DNA of 64,000 bases from the NCBI RefSeq assembly GCF_051020765.1, contig NC_134935.1, positions 7,689,579 to 7,753,578 on the forward strand, in the 5' to 3' direction. The DNA is from Lasioglossum baleicum. Taxonomy: Eukaryota; Arthropoda; Insecta; Hymenoptera; Halictidae. Under the pieces are notes generated by a model. The model saw only the letters and a program-made list of their open reading frames with translations, ran no database searches and was not told the DNA's origin. The stretch's first letter is position 1; each line of letters opens with the position of its first letter. Both the position numbers and the translations under genes were made by a program. Positions 46,951-58,364 of this stretch are shown here, piece by piece.

Positions 46951-48305
46951 AAACCCTTGAAACTTGAAAGATTGAGCTTCGAGCCCCGAGACCAGAGCTT
47001 CGGGCTCTGAAAATTGAGCGATACATCTGGCGATCCGATCTTGAAGTCTTGTCCGCGACTCCATCGAACAGAATCCCTCGCAGAAAATGAGGGACTCGTC
47101 AAGTGAGAAGATAGCAAGGAAAAAAGATAACACGAACAGTGGCGCGCGCGGAGAAGGAAGTTGCAGGAACAGGCAGAGCCGAGCCGCTTCTCAAGTTATG
47201 CAGAAAGTTCGGCCCGAGGCAGCTCGGAAGTGCTGCAAAATATTACTCGAAACGGGGGAACGACGCGGCGACAAGCGACGCCCCGGATAAATGATAGGAA
47301 CGTTCGCTTCTTGACGAGTCAGCGCTCTCTTCTTTATCGCTCCGCGGAACTTTCGGCCACCTTGTACTCTATCTCCGGTGCCGAGAAACTTTTTCGCCTG
47401 GATTCGATTACCATCGACCCCGCTTATGAGTGGCAAACATCTACCCTGAGGTTCCCTCGAAACTCTATCCAGAAGCCGTGGAAGAAAGCTACCGGAGCTC
47501 TGGGAACGGTATAGCGATTAATTAGGTGGCTAGTTATTTTTTTTCTTCTCGTGGCAGATATTCCCTGCGGGAAATAGGGTTCCTCGGAAAAAGAGACCTC
47601 CTATAATAACCACAAGAGATCCAATAAAGAGCTGAACCTCCAATTAAGAAATGAAGAACAATTAGTCGAAAGTTTTCCGGATTCAGCAACGATTATTTAA
47701 ACAGGGCATTTGAACTCGGTAATAAGTCTGATAATAAGAACGAGATGCTCGGGGGTTTGCTTAAAGTATTTTCATTTCAAGCAAGACAGTTGCCAAGTTA
47801 ATTGAACCTCCAGGGATGAAAGAAGAACACACAAAGAGAACACTGTTTCCCTCAAACAGGGGGGGAAAGTGTTTTTATACTTTCTTCGCTGGATAAGGTG
47901 TTCAGAATTACAAAATTCGGCTCGACTCCATGCGCCCGGGGGCACAACAAGAGACAAAGACGCTTTGCACCTACGACATGTGTACCTACAAGGGACAAGA
48001 AGTTTGTGACCCAAGGGACACGGTCAAGATAGACTCTTGCTCTTCTCCGAGACGGTCCCCTTGTCCTGGAGATATTTTTCCATGTCGAATACAGCGCTAT
48101 ACAAACGCCATGCGTTTTCAACAATGAATTCTGAACGATGAATTCAAATTCTGAAGAAAATCGTCAATTATCGAATGTGAAACTATTCAAGAATATTTGC
48201 GAACGTGTGTTTCCACAGGATTAAATATTCTTTAAAAATGTAATCATTTTCTTATTTTATGTCGTTTTCAATGAACATAATTACCTTTACATATTTGCTT
48301 CGCAA
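46951..48305. other. Non-coding, single-copy
   Basis: ORFs at 47087-47514 overlap antisense ORFs. The small ORF 47930-48127 is cysteine-rich in its middle but has no signal peptide or known pattern. Confidence 0.4.
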
Positions 48306-48416
48306 ATGCTGTGGTTGTCAGGAAGAAGAGTTAAAGTTTTAATCACTAATGTGTTGACAAAGGACGTAAACTGGAATTTTTTGAAATTGCGGCGTTTTTC
48401 CTGCCAACCACAGCAT
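48306..48416. mobile_element. Short inverted-terminal MITE, TCTGTGGTTG family, 111 bp
   Basis: Ends ATGCTGTGGTTGTCAGGAA and TTCCTGCCAACCACAGCAT. Interior AAAGTTTTAATCACTAATG matches the interior of 11774-12041, which is twice as long. Would fold as a compact hairpin. Confidence 0.8.
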
Positions 48417-49224
48417 TTTCATAAATAGTTACCTCTGGTACAAAAAGTTTTATTTTTCATTTCTCAATTTTCATTTTCTCTCCACCAAAAAATTTGTCCC
48501 GGATGAAAAAGCCTCGCGGTTTCCCGACAAAAAATTGCTCACAGACTACAATCATTTCCCCGCATCCAGAATGATATCGAAACATCAGCGATGACCCATT
48601 TTCCTCAGAAGAAACAGATGGGGCCAGTGTTATTGGTTTTTCTGTTTCCGTCGTGCGAAGTAGATAACGTACGACTTCCGATCGACGGGAAAAACAGCTG
48701 CGACGACGGCGCGTTACAGGGGCGAACAACACTCCTCGGTTCCCACGAGTAATAATACACCTTTCAGTTACTTTTCGCGTGGAGGCGACCGCCTTCCGTG
48801 TTATGTATATTTCATACGCGTTTCTAGAAACGCGTGCGCTCCGAGCTCCGCGAGCTCTCTCTCTCTCTCTCTCTCTCTCTGGTCGATCCAGCCGGGGAAA
48901 ACCGTGGCCGCACGAGAACTTCCGTGTTTTCATTCGAGCTTACTTCGCACCACCGACTTATCTTCCGAACCTCTGCTCTCGGATTCATCGCACTGAATCC
49001 CCGATGATATCTACGCGCATCCACAACCCGATAATATCCATTGGAAATCAGCCGAGAAAACAGGAGGAGATTGCTGCTCCCTGTTCGCCGTTGCCACACG
49101 CTTCCTCCATTGAAAATTTCACTTCGTGGAATGTTCATCTTGTTTATCGTTCTTTTTCATATTTGCTAATCAATCTTCTTCTTCTCCTTGCATACCAATC
49201 ATTCATTTCATTCTACATACAGTC
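48417..49224. other. GC-rich non-coding with CT microsatellite
   Basis: A CT run lies at about 48856-48880. The three large ORFs over it (48457-48933, 48779-49252, 48824-49138) are mutually exclusive and owe their length partly to the repeat (SLSLSLS / RERERER). Confidence 0.5.
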
Positions 49225-49500
49225 GTTGTACAAAGTATTCGTTCACATTTGAAAAATTAATAGCTTTTTCAAAATTGGACCCAACAGCTTGAGCTTTTCT
49301 CAGACGTTAGAAGGATTAGCTTACTAGCTAATGTGTAAATAATTTCTTTCTAAATTGTCATTGGTCGCAATGGCGAAGAAAAAAGTAAAGGTCACGATTT
49401 TTTTAATTTTTCATCATGAAGATTTAGAAGGTGCATTTGGTAAGTTATATATGTGCATGTACAAAGTTTCATCAAAATCGATCAAGGTTGTTAAGAAATG
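49225..49500. mobile_element. Decayed left arm of the 22843-23472 type element
   Basis: Starts with 'gtacaaagtattcgttcac', a Tc1/mariner-like end. AGAAGGATTAGCTTACTAGC and 'aatgtgtaaataat' echo AGAAGAATTAGTTTAGTAAA and 'gatgtgtaaaaaat' at 22910-22945. 'acaaagtttcatcaaaatcg' is also a common Tc1-like interior phrase. No opposite arm. Confidence 0.5.
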
Positions 49501-49594
49501 TAATAAAACAACGAAAATTGTAGGACTCTGCGATTTAACCCCAAAATTGAAATATTTTTACATGTAAATTTTCATTACAGGCACAGATAAAAAC

Positions 49595-49784
49595 GTGTTT
49601 CCAAATAAAAAATTTGTGCATCGATTGCAAGGCACAGGAGCTATATATCGATTTATATTTTCCATTAATAATTTCAATGTAAAGTGAAAATAATACATTA
49701 ATACTCTTAAAGTTTTTTAATTTGTTCACTGTTTTAAATTGCATCTACTCGTTTTTGTTATAAATGCATAACATCCGTAGTCTA
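49595..49784. mobile_element. TAGACTGCGGAT-family MITE, right end intact
   Basis: The left side carries 'tttgtgcatcgattgcaagg'. The right has 'taaattgcatctactcg' and ends AACATCCGTAGTCTA. The left terminal repeat has decayed. Confidence 0.65.
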
Positions 49785-51380
49785 CTTTTAAATAAAATAC
49801 TAATTAACGGAATACAACATTTTTGTAGACACCACGAACATCTTGTAGGAGCAATACAATCAAGAAACTTGAAATACATAGAATACATTGGGTACAAAAG
49901 TTTGTTTAATGTCACCGCTAAAAATCGAACAATTCATATGCAACAACCTAATATTTCGAGTAGCTCGTGCGTGAAGTCTCTATCGACAGGTGATCGAGTA
50001 GGAGAGATCAGATCGATCGGCGTCGCCCGAGTGTAATATCCGGAAGACGCCGATAGGAATCGAAGAAGACGCAGCGATATTTGTCGAGCTTTCGCGTGAG
50101 ACGAAGCGGGAAATATCGAGGAGTGTTCGAGATATTCGACCTCGATTCGAGACGAGATAGATCGTGAATGGTGGCTGATTGTCGACGCTGGGATCCATCA
50201 GCATCGCCGCCACCGTAATTCGTCGTTCGCCACGGGCTTTCGAGTCTAATTATCAAGCGCCGCCAAAAGCTTTTACAACCGGGCTACCGATAAAAGCTGG
50301 GCCAACTAACACGCAGTTACCGAATTTCCCATTTTTTCTGCAAGCTGCCGCGCCCCTTGATATCGTTAATGGATCACGCCACCCACGCGATTTTAACAAG
50401 CCCTGCGCTTTCTTTGATTTCGAAGTCCCCGAGAAATTAAATCCGCTTTGTTCCAACCTGTTTTAATAAGAAACTGGCGAAGTCTCCGGCTGGTGGAGTA
50501 ACTTTTTTAATATTTAGCTTGTAACCGGCGTGTCGTCGCGGTTTTGTTACATAAATGGTTTTACGGTGCCCCGGGGTGTTCGAAATTGTTTCAGAAATAA
50601 AAATTGTCAAGATATACAATGCTCGAATTACAGTCTTCTCTTTAGCTGATAGCAAAGCGAGTTCAACTAATAATAAAGGACTCGTTTGACGATGTTTGTA
50701 CAGCAGTTCGAGGTCAGTTCTCATGATCAGGACCGCCGGAGCGATTAGCATAGTCCACCGGGAGGCACCCAGAACTATTTGTCTCCTCCAATTATCCGGC
50801 TCTGACCGTTTTTTTCAAGACGTCCCAGTTCGAACGGGGATTATCGACGGCAATCGCGCTCCGCTATTAACCTCATTACTCCCGGTTGGTATTCTCGGGG
50901 CCATCTTCGAGGCTAATTGACCGCGTTGCCTCGTACAAAGCAACAAGCTCTGCTCCCAAACGAGCCCAGGCGCCCTCGCCGGAGGACTCGTTAATCGCGA
51001 TAAGTATTCCGCTGGAATAACGATCGATCGGCGCGCCCTCGAACTTTGTTATTCGACCAGTGGGGATGGGGAACAGCAAAGAGAGTGGGTGAGAGAGAGA
51101 CAGATACAGAGTGAAAAACAGGGAGAGAATGATAGAGAGAGAGAGTAAGGGAGACAGAAGCCATCGTCCATTCCGCGCCCGAGTAAACTCTTTCGGGAAT
51201 AACAGTCATGATCGTGGGCGTGATGGGAGGGTGCTTCCTGTGACGAATTGTAAATGGAACGAGTATCGATCCTCGTCGCCACCGTGCAACCGGTCGATCG
51301 GGGACACGGGGCCAGGAACAACTGGGTTTCACGCGATCCTACAAGAATAAAGAACGACAGACGCTCTTCCTTTAACAACG
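49785..51380. other. GC-rich non-coding
   Basis: Overlapping ORFs on both strands at 49980-51378. Purine-rich GA tracts near 51090-51150. No domain recognised. Confidence 0.4.
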
Positions 51381-51896
51381 TCCTCTAATGCCACACAGCA
51401 ATACTCTCCGACGAATCTTCTCCGCTGAGAGGACCCTCTCGCAGACCTCCGTGCATCGATTGCAAAACATTTCTGGAAATCTGGGGTCTCGCTCTTCAAA
51501 CTTCATCGTTCGAACTTCAGTTTTGAACCTTCGTTGCTCAACATACTCTTTCGAACCGAGGCTTGGACCTACATTCTTGAACCTTTATTCTCGAACCTTC
51601 ATTCTGGAGTCTTCATTCTTGAACCTTCATTCTCGAACCTTCATTCTGTAATCTTCATTCTTGAACCTTTATTCTTGAACCTTTATTCTTGAACCTTCAT
51701 TCTTGAGCCTTCATTCTTGAGCCTCCTTTCTTGAATCTTCATTCTCGAACCTTTATTCTAGAATCTTCATTTTTGTACCTTCATTCGTGAGCCTTCATTT
51801 TTTATTCATTCTTGAACCTTAATCTTCCGATTCCAACGAAGATCGCCCACAGGATCCGACCAACGAAAATCCTCTAATGCCACACAGCAAAACTCT
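51381..51896. repeat. About 14-bp minisatellite bracketed by a 27-bp direct repeat
   Basis: The core (about 51495-51830) is built of CTTGAACCTTTATT or CTCGAACCTTCATT variants, more than 15 units, clearest at 51650-51720. TCCTCTAATGCCACACAGCA followed by A(T/A)ACTCT occurs at 51381 and again at 51870, bracketing the whole segment. Confidence 0.85.
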
Positions 51897-53908
51897 ATAC
51901 ATTGTTTCGTAAAAACGACAAGACTGAATTTATTGAAACTTCTTGCAGTTGTTATAACAATAGGTGTTTGAATGAAGAAATTCATTTAATAACTTCTAAT
52001 GGAATTATTCTTGCAACTTCAATGATTATAATCTGAATGTCTTAATTCAGGATAAAACATTGTTAATGTTCTTCTTAAAACTACTGATTTACATAAGAAA
52101 ATCCAACCTTACTACCGCTCATATCAACCGATAAATAGAAAAATTACGCCTTTCATACTACTTACGTACCGCTAATAGCCTAGCTGTTTTGACGCGGCCT
52201 TAATAATTACAAAAAATAGAATCGTCTATGAAAATATCCCGAGTCCTGCGAAACGCTCCGGGGAATCGATCGCCGCAGCACTTTCATTGCCACTTTTTCG
52301 CCGTAACAAGAATGCGTCGCGTGTCGCGTCGACTTTCGCCCGTCGCCCCAGCACTCAACTTACCATGCCGAGGTATCGCATAACTTCGACGTGGCCCCGA
52401 ACAAGCATTAACGAGGGTAAGCCACGGTAATTGCGCGGCGAACAAATAATCCGCGGCCGGGCGAGCTGCGCAATTATAAACTAACCTCTGGCACGCCGGA
52501 GAAATAGTAGCAGTAATTACGTGGCCCGCAGGTGTTCCACGCGTGCCTCTACCACAACAGAGAACGACACTCTAACAAAGAAAAAAAAAAGAGAATGAAA
52601 AACTCGGAAAAACACAACGCATCGGGAAGAGAGACTTTTCCGTCCAGCAGCTGCCGCGATCGCGGGGCAAAAAGCGAGTCCGATTTCCGCGCGGAGTATA
52701 AAGCTCGTCGCTGCTTTCTCGTCAACTTGCGAACCCCCTTTCACACTTCTATCCAGCTTGCACCCCCTTCCTAACCCCTCGGTCGCTACGGGTAGCCGGG
52801 AAAATAAGAAAAATCAGTGGGAATTGCCAGAGAAGCATGGTACAGCTGCGGAACGAGGTTTACGACGCGGCAGCGTTGCGTATTCGTAAAATTTTGAGTA
52901 GCAATATCCTCCACGCTCGCCAGAAATCGAAACCCTCCGACCCCGACCCTCCCCCAGGACCATGCGCCACCCCTTTGCACTATAGCGGCTATAGTTGTCC
53001 AAAATGACGACTGAAAGAATGATAAAAACGCGTTTGTGGTGCAGTTGTTGCAGTGTACCTCGTTGGATGGTCTTCTTCTTATTACATCATTCATTATTAG
53101 TTTCATTGCTGAGTCTCCATCCTTCAGAAAAAAATATTTCGTTCGCAAGAATCCTCTTTCCCTAAAAGAAGCTAACCCGAGGCGAATTCTAGACACAGTA
53201 TAAACGTCTCTGCGTCATTGCCACCTTTCCGGGACGTGATGGGATTATGCCGGTTGTATTCGCGGAGGTGTGTCATGGGGGTTGGCAGTAACCGTTCGCT
53301 GGTATCGGCAATTCTCAGCGGAAGGAAACAGAAACAACGAGCGGCGGTCTCGATATCGGCGCGAGCAGACCAGCGGATCAGGATTTCCTAGCCGTTTAGC
53401 GGGAGGTAATCAAACGTAATGATCGCGAGTAGGCGATAAGAAGGAATTGCAAGGGGTTGGACCTGCTTACTCGGGGTGCGTTCGCCAGAGCAAAGCGGAA
53501 AGCTATGCGGAGCACGAGCGGTCAAAAGAACACGGCGGAACTTCCGCAAGTCCTCGAAACTCTCCGGGAACACGTTCCACCCCTGGACGGAGGGTTGTGT
53601 TGGTCGTTATGCGAACGATATTCAATTTGAATTAAATCTAAACACTGGCTGAACACAAATGTAGCTCGTTACCAAATGTTCATTGTACGAAGCTCGTGAA
53701 GTACGCAGTTCGTTGAAACAGTTTCTTCGATCTCGTTTTATTCATCAAACAAATGGGAAAAATGTTTAAAATTGTTTGTGAAATTAAACGTTTTCGGTAG
53801 AGCCGTTTTACGTTAAAGTGATATTTGTACTTGGAAGATACGTTTTTCTCATACCTTCACCCATAGCACCGCCCTAGGATACGTCACAGTACTTTTTACA
53901 TTATTCAC
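51897..53908. other. Non-coding, AT-rich then GC-rich
   Basis: 51900-52200 AT-rich. 52250-53600 GC-rich with ORFs on both strands and no domain. No gene recognised. Confidence 0.4.
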
Positions 53909-54277
53909 ATCTTATATGAGTTTATGATTTCGACGCCAGATTCGATCAGTTGTAAAGCGACAGCAAATGTGCAATTAATTAAACATGTATCTTGACGTTT
54001 CGATCATAACTTTCGGTTAAAATGTTTTTTCCTTTTCTTGTCGCAGCAAGTAAGTGTATTATTTTTGTTTGATCTTTTTCGGATCTACACGGCTGTGCTA
54101 TAATATTTTTGACAAATTATAATTTTCTTGCATTATTCCAGACGCAAGAAATGTTCTTTGTGAAAATGATCCACATAGGGATCGAAACGTCAAGATACAT
54201 GTTTAATTAATTGCACATTTGCTGTCGCTTTACAATTGATCGAACCCCCTGGCGCCGAAATCATAAATTCATATATT
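53909..54277. mobile_element. Inverted-repeat MITE, about 370 bp
   Basis: The arms of about 90-97 bp are almost identical: left TTATGATTTCGACGCCAG to GACGTTTCGATC, right GATCGAAACGTC to GGCGCCGAAATCATAA. The longest match covers TACATGTTTAATTAATTGCA with no mismatch. The loop of about 175 bp is unique and contains 'cgcagcaagtaagtg', which looks like back-to-back splice motifs but gives no frame. Confidence 0.75.
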
Positions 54278-55970
54278 TCGATTTCGATCGAGAAACAAAT
54301 TTCACCTTTATTTACATCTTACTTTGTACATTATTTTCCATTGTTTCATCCATCGCGCCCTCCATTCCCCCTTCTGGGCACGGACCCTTTTCCGTAACTC
54401 TGTTATTGTTACCACCTTTCGTTAATACTATTATTAGTCTATGATATTTCCAGCTATGACATGAAAATATAAGATAAATAAAAATGAGTAAACACTTACA
54501 TACTAAATACGTCTGCAAATATGCCAACAAATAAGTCAACAACTTAAAAGATACTTGAGGCGTGTTTAAGCTCGACCACTGTCGTGCATTGTCGATCGCG
54601 ACGCAAATCGATCGGTAGATCGACAGGGGGAATCCAGACAGCGACGGTGGTAAAGTAAAATGAGGTTCTAAGGTTCAGCAGGACAGGAGAGAGTCCTTTT
54701 CGGCGATGGAATTTTATCGTGTTCTCTGGTGCCGGGTACGGCAAGTCGCTCGAGGACAAGAAGCGATTGAATTTTCCCGGGGAAAGATGTTTGAGATCCC
54801 TCGATGCTCGACCTGTGTTCGTATTCATGTACGTGTGCGTCCCGCGATCGTCGATCCGTGAACTGCAGCTTATATTTTTGCGCTTGACGGCCTCTCCATG
54901 GTGGAAGCCCTCCGTTTACGCGTGATCCCATTATCCGCGAATCGATTCGCGTTTGTCCCCGGTCCGATGAACTCGACGAACAACGCAAATGTTCGTCTGT
55001 TTGTCCGGCGATCGACGCTTTAATCCATTAACGCTCTTCTCTCGATTAATTAACCCCTTCGGATGGCAGATGTACACTGGTCCGTGAATTTTAGTTGTCT
55101 TTGTTCATCAGCGAATTTTCTCTGCACGATCGGTGCAATTTTGCAGCTAATTATGGCTGTGGACATTCAATTATTCGCCGAGTTTATTTTCCCTTCTGTT
55201 TCATGGACGGGCATCTTGAAATTATGGAACTTGGAGAGATCACGATTAAAGTTTCTGTTTAAATATAAAATATAATGGATTGTTGTAACGTCAAAGAGGA
55301 TTGTACAGTGGGAGATCAACATCTTCCGATAAAGCAAGGAATCACGGGATCGTTCTGGCGCATGGTTGCCGAGGTGGATCATGTACCGTGCGATAAGAAC
55401 GGGCATTTAGGCCAGGGAAGTTCAGATCAGGCTCAGTTAGTAAAACGCGAGCAACATTTTCCCGGGGGTCGTTACAGTTTTCGAATTATAGTTGGTCGTA
55501 CCGTGTGCGAGCTGTAAACTGCAAGTTGCACGGGTGTGGGACGCGCGCGCGCACTCGTGAACCGTACGTGTTTACAGTGCGTGCATAAAAGGGTGATTGC
55601 AGAGCTGAAGCGAGCTACGAGAGAGCTATGCGAGAGCAATCCGAAAGCTGTCCGACAGAGAGAGAGAGAGGCCAGGTTTGATCAGTTTATACGAGACTAG
55701 CCGTTTTATCTCGCGGCGTTTACACTGCGCGGGGGCCCGCACTGGCCAACGAGCTGTACGGTTTACTTCCCTCCCACTCATTTACACACAAAGACCGTCT
55801 TCCCGCGTGAACACCTTGCTGCAAGCCGTGTGTCTGACTCTGATCCCCTTACAACTCGCAAACCAGACTGTTTTTGTACTTGGAAACGATCTGAGCAGAA
55901 ACAATTTTTCCTCGAGCTCATCCGTTCCGGAGATTTCAAGGTCGTGGATATATTTTTACACGGTACCTCA
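54278..55970. other. GC-rich non-coding; possible promoter within
   Basis: Competing ORFs at 54544-54988 and 55167-55517. 55530-55680 has alternating GC (GCGCGCGC) and a GA run (55658-55671). No domain. Confidence 0.4.
55584..55640 (+). promoter_or_regulatory. Possible TATA-type core promoter (weak)
   Basis: GCATAAAAGGG begins near 55582, downstream of a GC-alternating stretch and upstream of GAGCGA/GAGAG-rich sequence resembling insect 5'-UTRs. There is no convincing first exon downstream, so this may be chance. Confidence 0.15.
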
Positions 55971-55973
55971 CGT

Positions 55974-56190
55974 TTTCGCTTCGATATTCTTGTAGAGCGC
56001 AAAAATACGAATCCAACGACTACCATGAACATACCATTCCTATCATTCAATCTCGAGATATTCGTGTCTGAAAGGTAACATAATTGATTGTTTCGAACAT
56101 GAATATATCGAGATTGAATGATCGGAATGGTATGTTCATGGTAGTCGTTGGATTCGTCTTTTCACGCTCTACAAGAATACCGAAGAAAAT
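55974..56190. repeat. Long hairpin, about 92-bp arms with a ~20-nt loop
   Basis: Left arm 55981-56074 and right arm 56092-56184 are complementary with few mismatches; GAATCCAACGACTACCATGA and 'acataccattcc' pair exactly. No terminal motif or target duplication identified. It could be a MITE or the stem of a hairpin RNA. Confidence 0.8.
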
Positions 56191-56878
56191 GCACATGCGC
56201 GCGCGCTGCTCTTCAAAAACAATCTCCCTACTCTGATGTACATGGAAAAAAGTGTTTTAGGTACTAACTGACCTCTAAACATTTTCGCAAGAACTCTGGA
56301 AGAGATTTCCCGAGCAAAAAGCGTCCGAAAGTTAATGATTGGTTTTTTCCTCCCGAAACGATACGTTCCCGGTGAAACGGTTGACCCGAGGCCGCAGCGA
56401 TGGGTTCGCGGTGGAATTTATGGCAGCCAGGCGCGGGTTATGCTCGCGGTCTCGGCTGCGACGGCGTTACACCGTCGTTCGCGGCCTCGTAAATTCAAGA
56501 ACAACCGGCGAACCGGAAGTGAAGATTCCGACGCCGGAAACGTTCGACTGCCGGAGCTTTTTTACGCTCGAAGGCGCTGCTCGTTTCGTCGACGAGCGAC
56601 ACCACGATACATGGGGGAGACACACCGCCTCTCCCTGAAGAATTTCCAGCTTGTCACCTGTTTTATCCGAGGTTCGCGAGTTTCTTTCGGAGAGGATCGC
56701 GCGCGATCAATGGCGGCTGTAAATTTTTACTACTGTCGCTCCTTGCAAGCTGGTTTTGTCGACTTCCCGTAAGTCGGTGTGACATAAACTCCCGCAAGCA
56801 TCCGATACAAGTATATGTCCTAGTTTGTACGATTTAACGATTTAATTCTCACTCATTGGGAAATGCGGATAACTGTGA
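56191..56878. other. GC-rich non-coding
   Basis: ORFs at 56335-56772 and 56339-56638 share the same CpG-rich stretch in two frames; no domain seen. Confidence 0.4.
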
Positions 56879-57069
56879 TTAATGCTAAACCCACCACGGG
56901 GGGTCAAATGACTTTTTATTTGACAATTATTGGGATTGTAAAGGTGTTTTCATGGGAATCGATTGAATACATTTTTTGACTCGAGTATATACCATATAAA
57001 TTGAATCTTGTTATTTTTATAAAACTACACACATTAGTCATTTTCGATGGTCGGTAGGTTTAGTGTTAA
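56879..57069. mobile_element. TTAA-flanked MITE (TTAACACTAAACC family), 191 bp
   Basis: It begins TTAATGCTAAACCCACCA and ends GGTCGGTAGGTTTAGTGTTAA minus one base, with TTAA at both ends. The interior GGGTCAAATGAC and 'tggaatcgattgaata'-like block match 9361-9585. Eleven bases beyond its end a TAGACTGCGGAT end begins (57081-57105). Confidence 0.75.
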
Positions 57070-57080
57070 ACCTTGACAAC

Positions 57081-57105
57081 TAGACTGCGGATTTTGTACA
57101 TTTCT
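57081..57105. mobile_element. TAGACTGCGGAT-family MITE terminal stub
   Basis: Only TAGACTGCGGATTTTGTACA and a few more bases are recognisable. Confidence 0.5.
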
Positions 57106-57915
57106 GAGAAAGACCAATCGAAAGAAGTCCTGGATTGATGAAGGGAGAATGCGCAGAGCGTTAAGAAATTCTGTTGGCAAACTTCCGAGAGCTTTCTCAT
57201 CCCCTACAGGATACGTAACCCCTCCCTCCATTATCCCTTTTCAGGCCCGAATTTAACTAATTGCAGTTCCAATCTCATTTGCGTTTCAAATAAGCGGAAC
57301 ACGAAGGGCGACACGTTATCCTTTCTTCTTCTCCTCGCGCTCATCCGATTTCTTTCCTCCAGAATTACTAGGACCATTCCAGGATTTTTTCCCTTGCAGC
57401 AGAAGGTCAAAGTGAAAGGAGACATCTTTCTCTCTCGCTTTCGACACGCGGTCATTTATCTTCGCGGGCCGGAAACTCATTCCAATCATGTCGGGATTCG
57501 ACGTCCTGCCTCTTATCGACGCGGCAGAATCTTTTTCATTCCAGCTCGTCGACCAGGATATAGATACGTCCCCGACGCTGTCTAGGACGCTTCGACAGCC
57601 CCGAGGAATCCGTGTTTCTTGCGATATTCCTGGGACCGTTCCAGACAGCTTCTTGAAATTTATTCGGGATTACGGCGCTTCTTGCGACACCGGTTCCCAG
57701 CTCTTATTTTTCCAAGCTTGCAGCCCTGGACCAGGCGTCTCTGATGAATCTACGGACATTCGCGTCGTTGCGGAGGTTTCTGGGAAATATAGAAGCTGGT
57801 CCAGTGTCGTCGGATCAAGGAACTTGACTCGAATTATCGAGTTAGTCACAGCAAAGAGTGAGAATCGTTTTCTTCCTAAGTGTCGTCTCTTGTCGTATCT
57901 CTACTCGGGTTACCC
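57106..57915. other. GC-rich non-coding with a 143-codon ORF
   Basis: The ORF at 57488-57919 is fairly long, but it has no domain and ends inside the neighbouring MITE's TTAA. I do not accept it as a gene without transcript support. Confidence 0.35.
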
Positions 57916-58148
57916 TTAACACATTATCGAGTGGTGATTATTACATAATTTTGAAATATCTATGGTACGTGGCTAAACACTTTTTAATGGAGCCTTCAAT
58001 AACAACAGCAATTTTCATTGTGAACTAACAAGTCACTCTCAATAACGTCATCTAACACTTTCACTTCAGATTGTAATGTAAATGAACATTTCTATGCTTT
58101 CTTTTGGTACAGTAGAATTATTGAAATTCCGATTAATGTAGGCTTTCA
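57916..58148. mobile_element. TTAA MITE, reversed copy of the 38534-38782 type
   Basis: It starts TTAACACATTATCGAGTGGT, then GGCTAAACACTTTTTAATGG, GCAATTTTCATTGTGAACTA and 'gctttcttttggtacagta'. The right terminal repeat is eroded at AAAGCCTAC (read in reverse). Confidence 0.75.
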
Positions 58149-58330
58149 ACGACAAGACTTCATCGACATCTAACTTCGTTGGCAATATTCACTCGCCGAC
58201 ATTTCGAGATCACCGACAGTCATTTGCCCGACAATCATTTTCCCGATAGTCATTTCATCGACGAGCATTTCAGCGACAAACGTTTTCGTTGATACCGAGT
58301 TTCGCCGACAACAGTTTCAACAACAATTTA
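58149..58330. repeat. Degenerate CGACA-NNCATTT minisatellite
   Basis: Successive 15-17-bp words such as CGACAGTCATTTGCC, CGACAATCATTTTCC and CGATAGTCATTTCAT run from about 58195 to 58300, with looser copies on each side. It sits directly before the hairpin at 58365-58590 and may be part of one element. Confidence 0.7.
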
Positions 58331-58364
58331 TAATTGTTGATGTAGATTGTTATTTTCATTCAGC

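Noticed and set aside
48457..49252. Long overlapping ORFs on both strands
   Set aside because: They depend on a CT microsatellite giving SLSLS or RERER runs.
57488..57919. 143-codon ORF
   Set aside because: No recognisable domain; ends inside an adjacent MITE.
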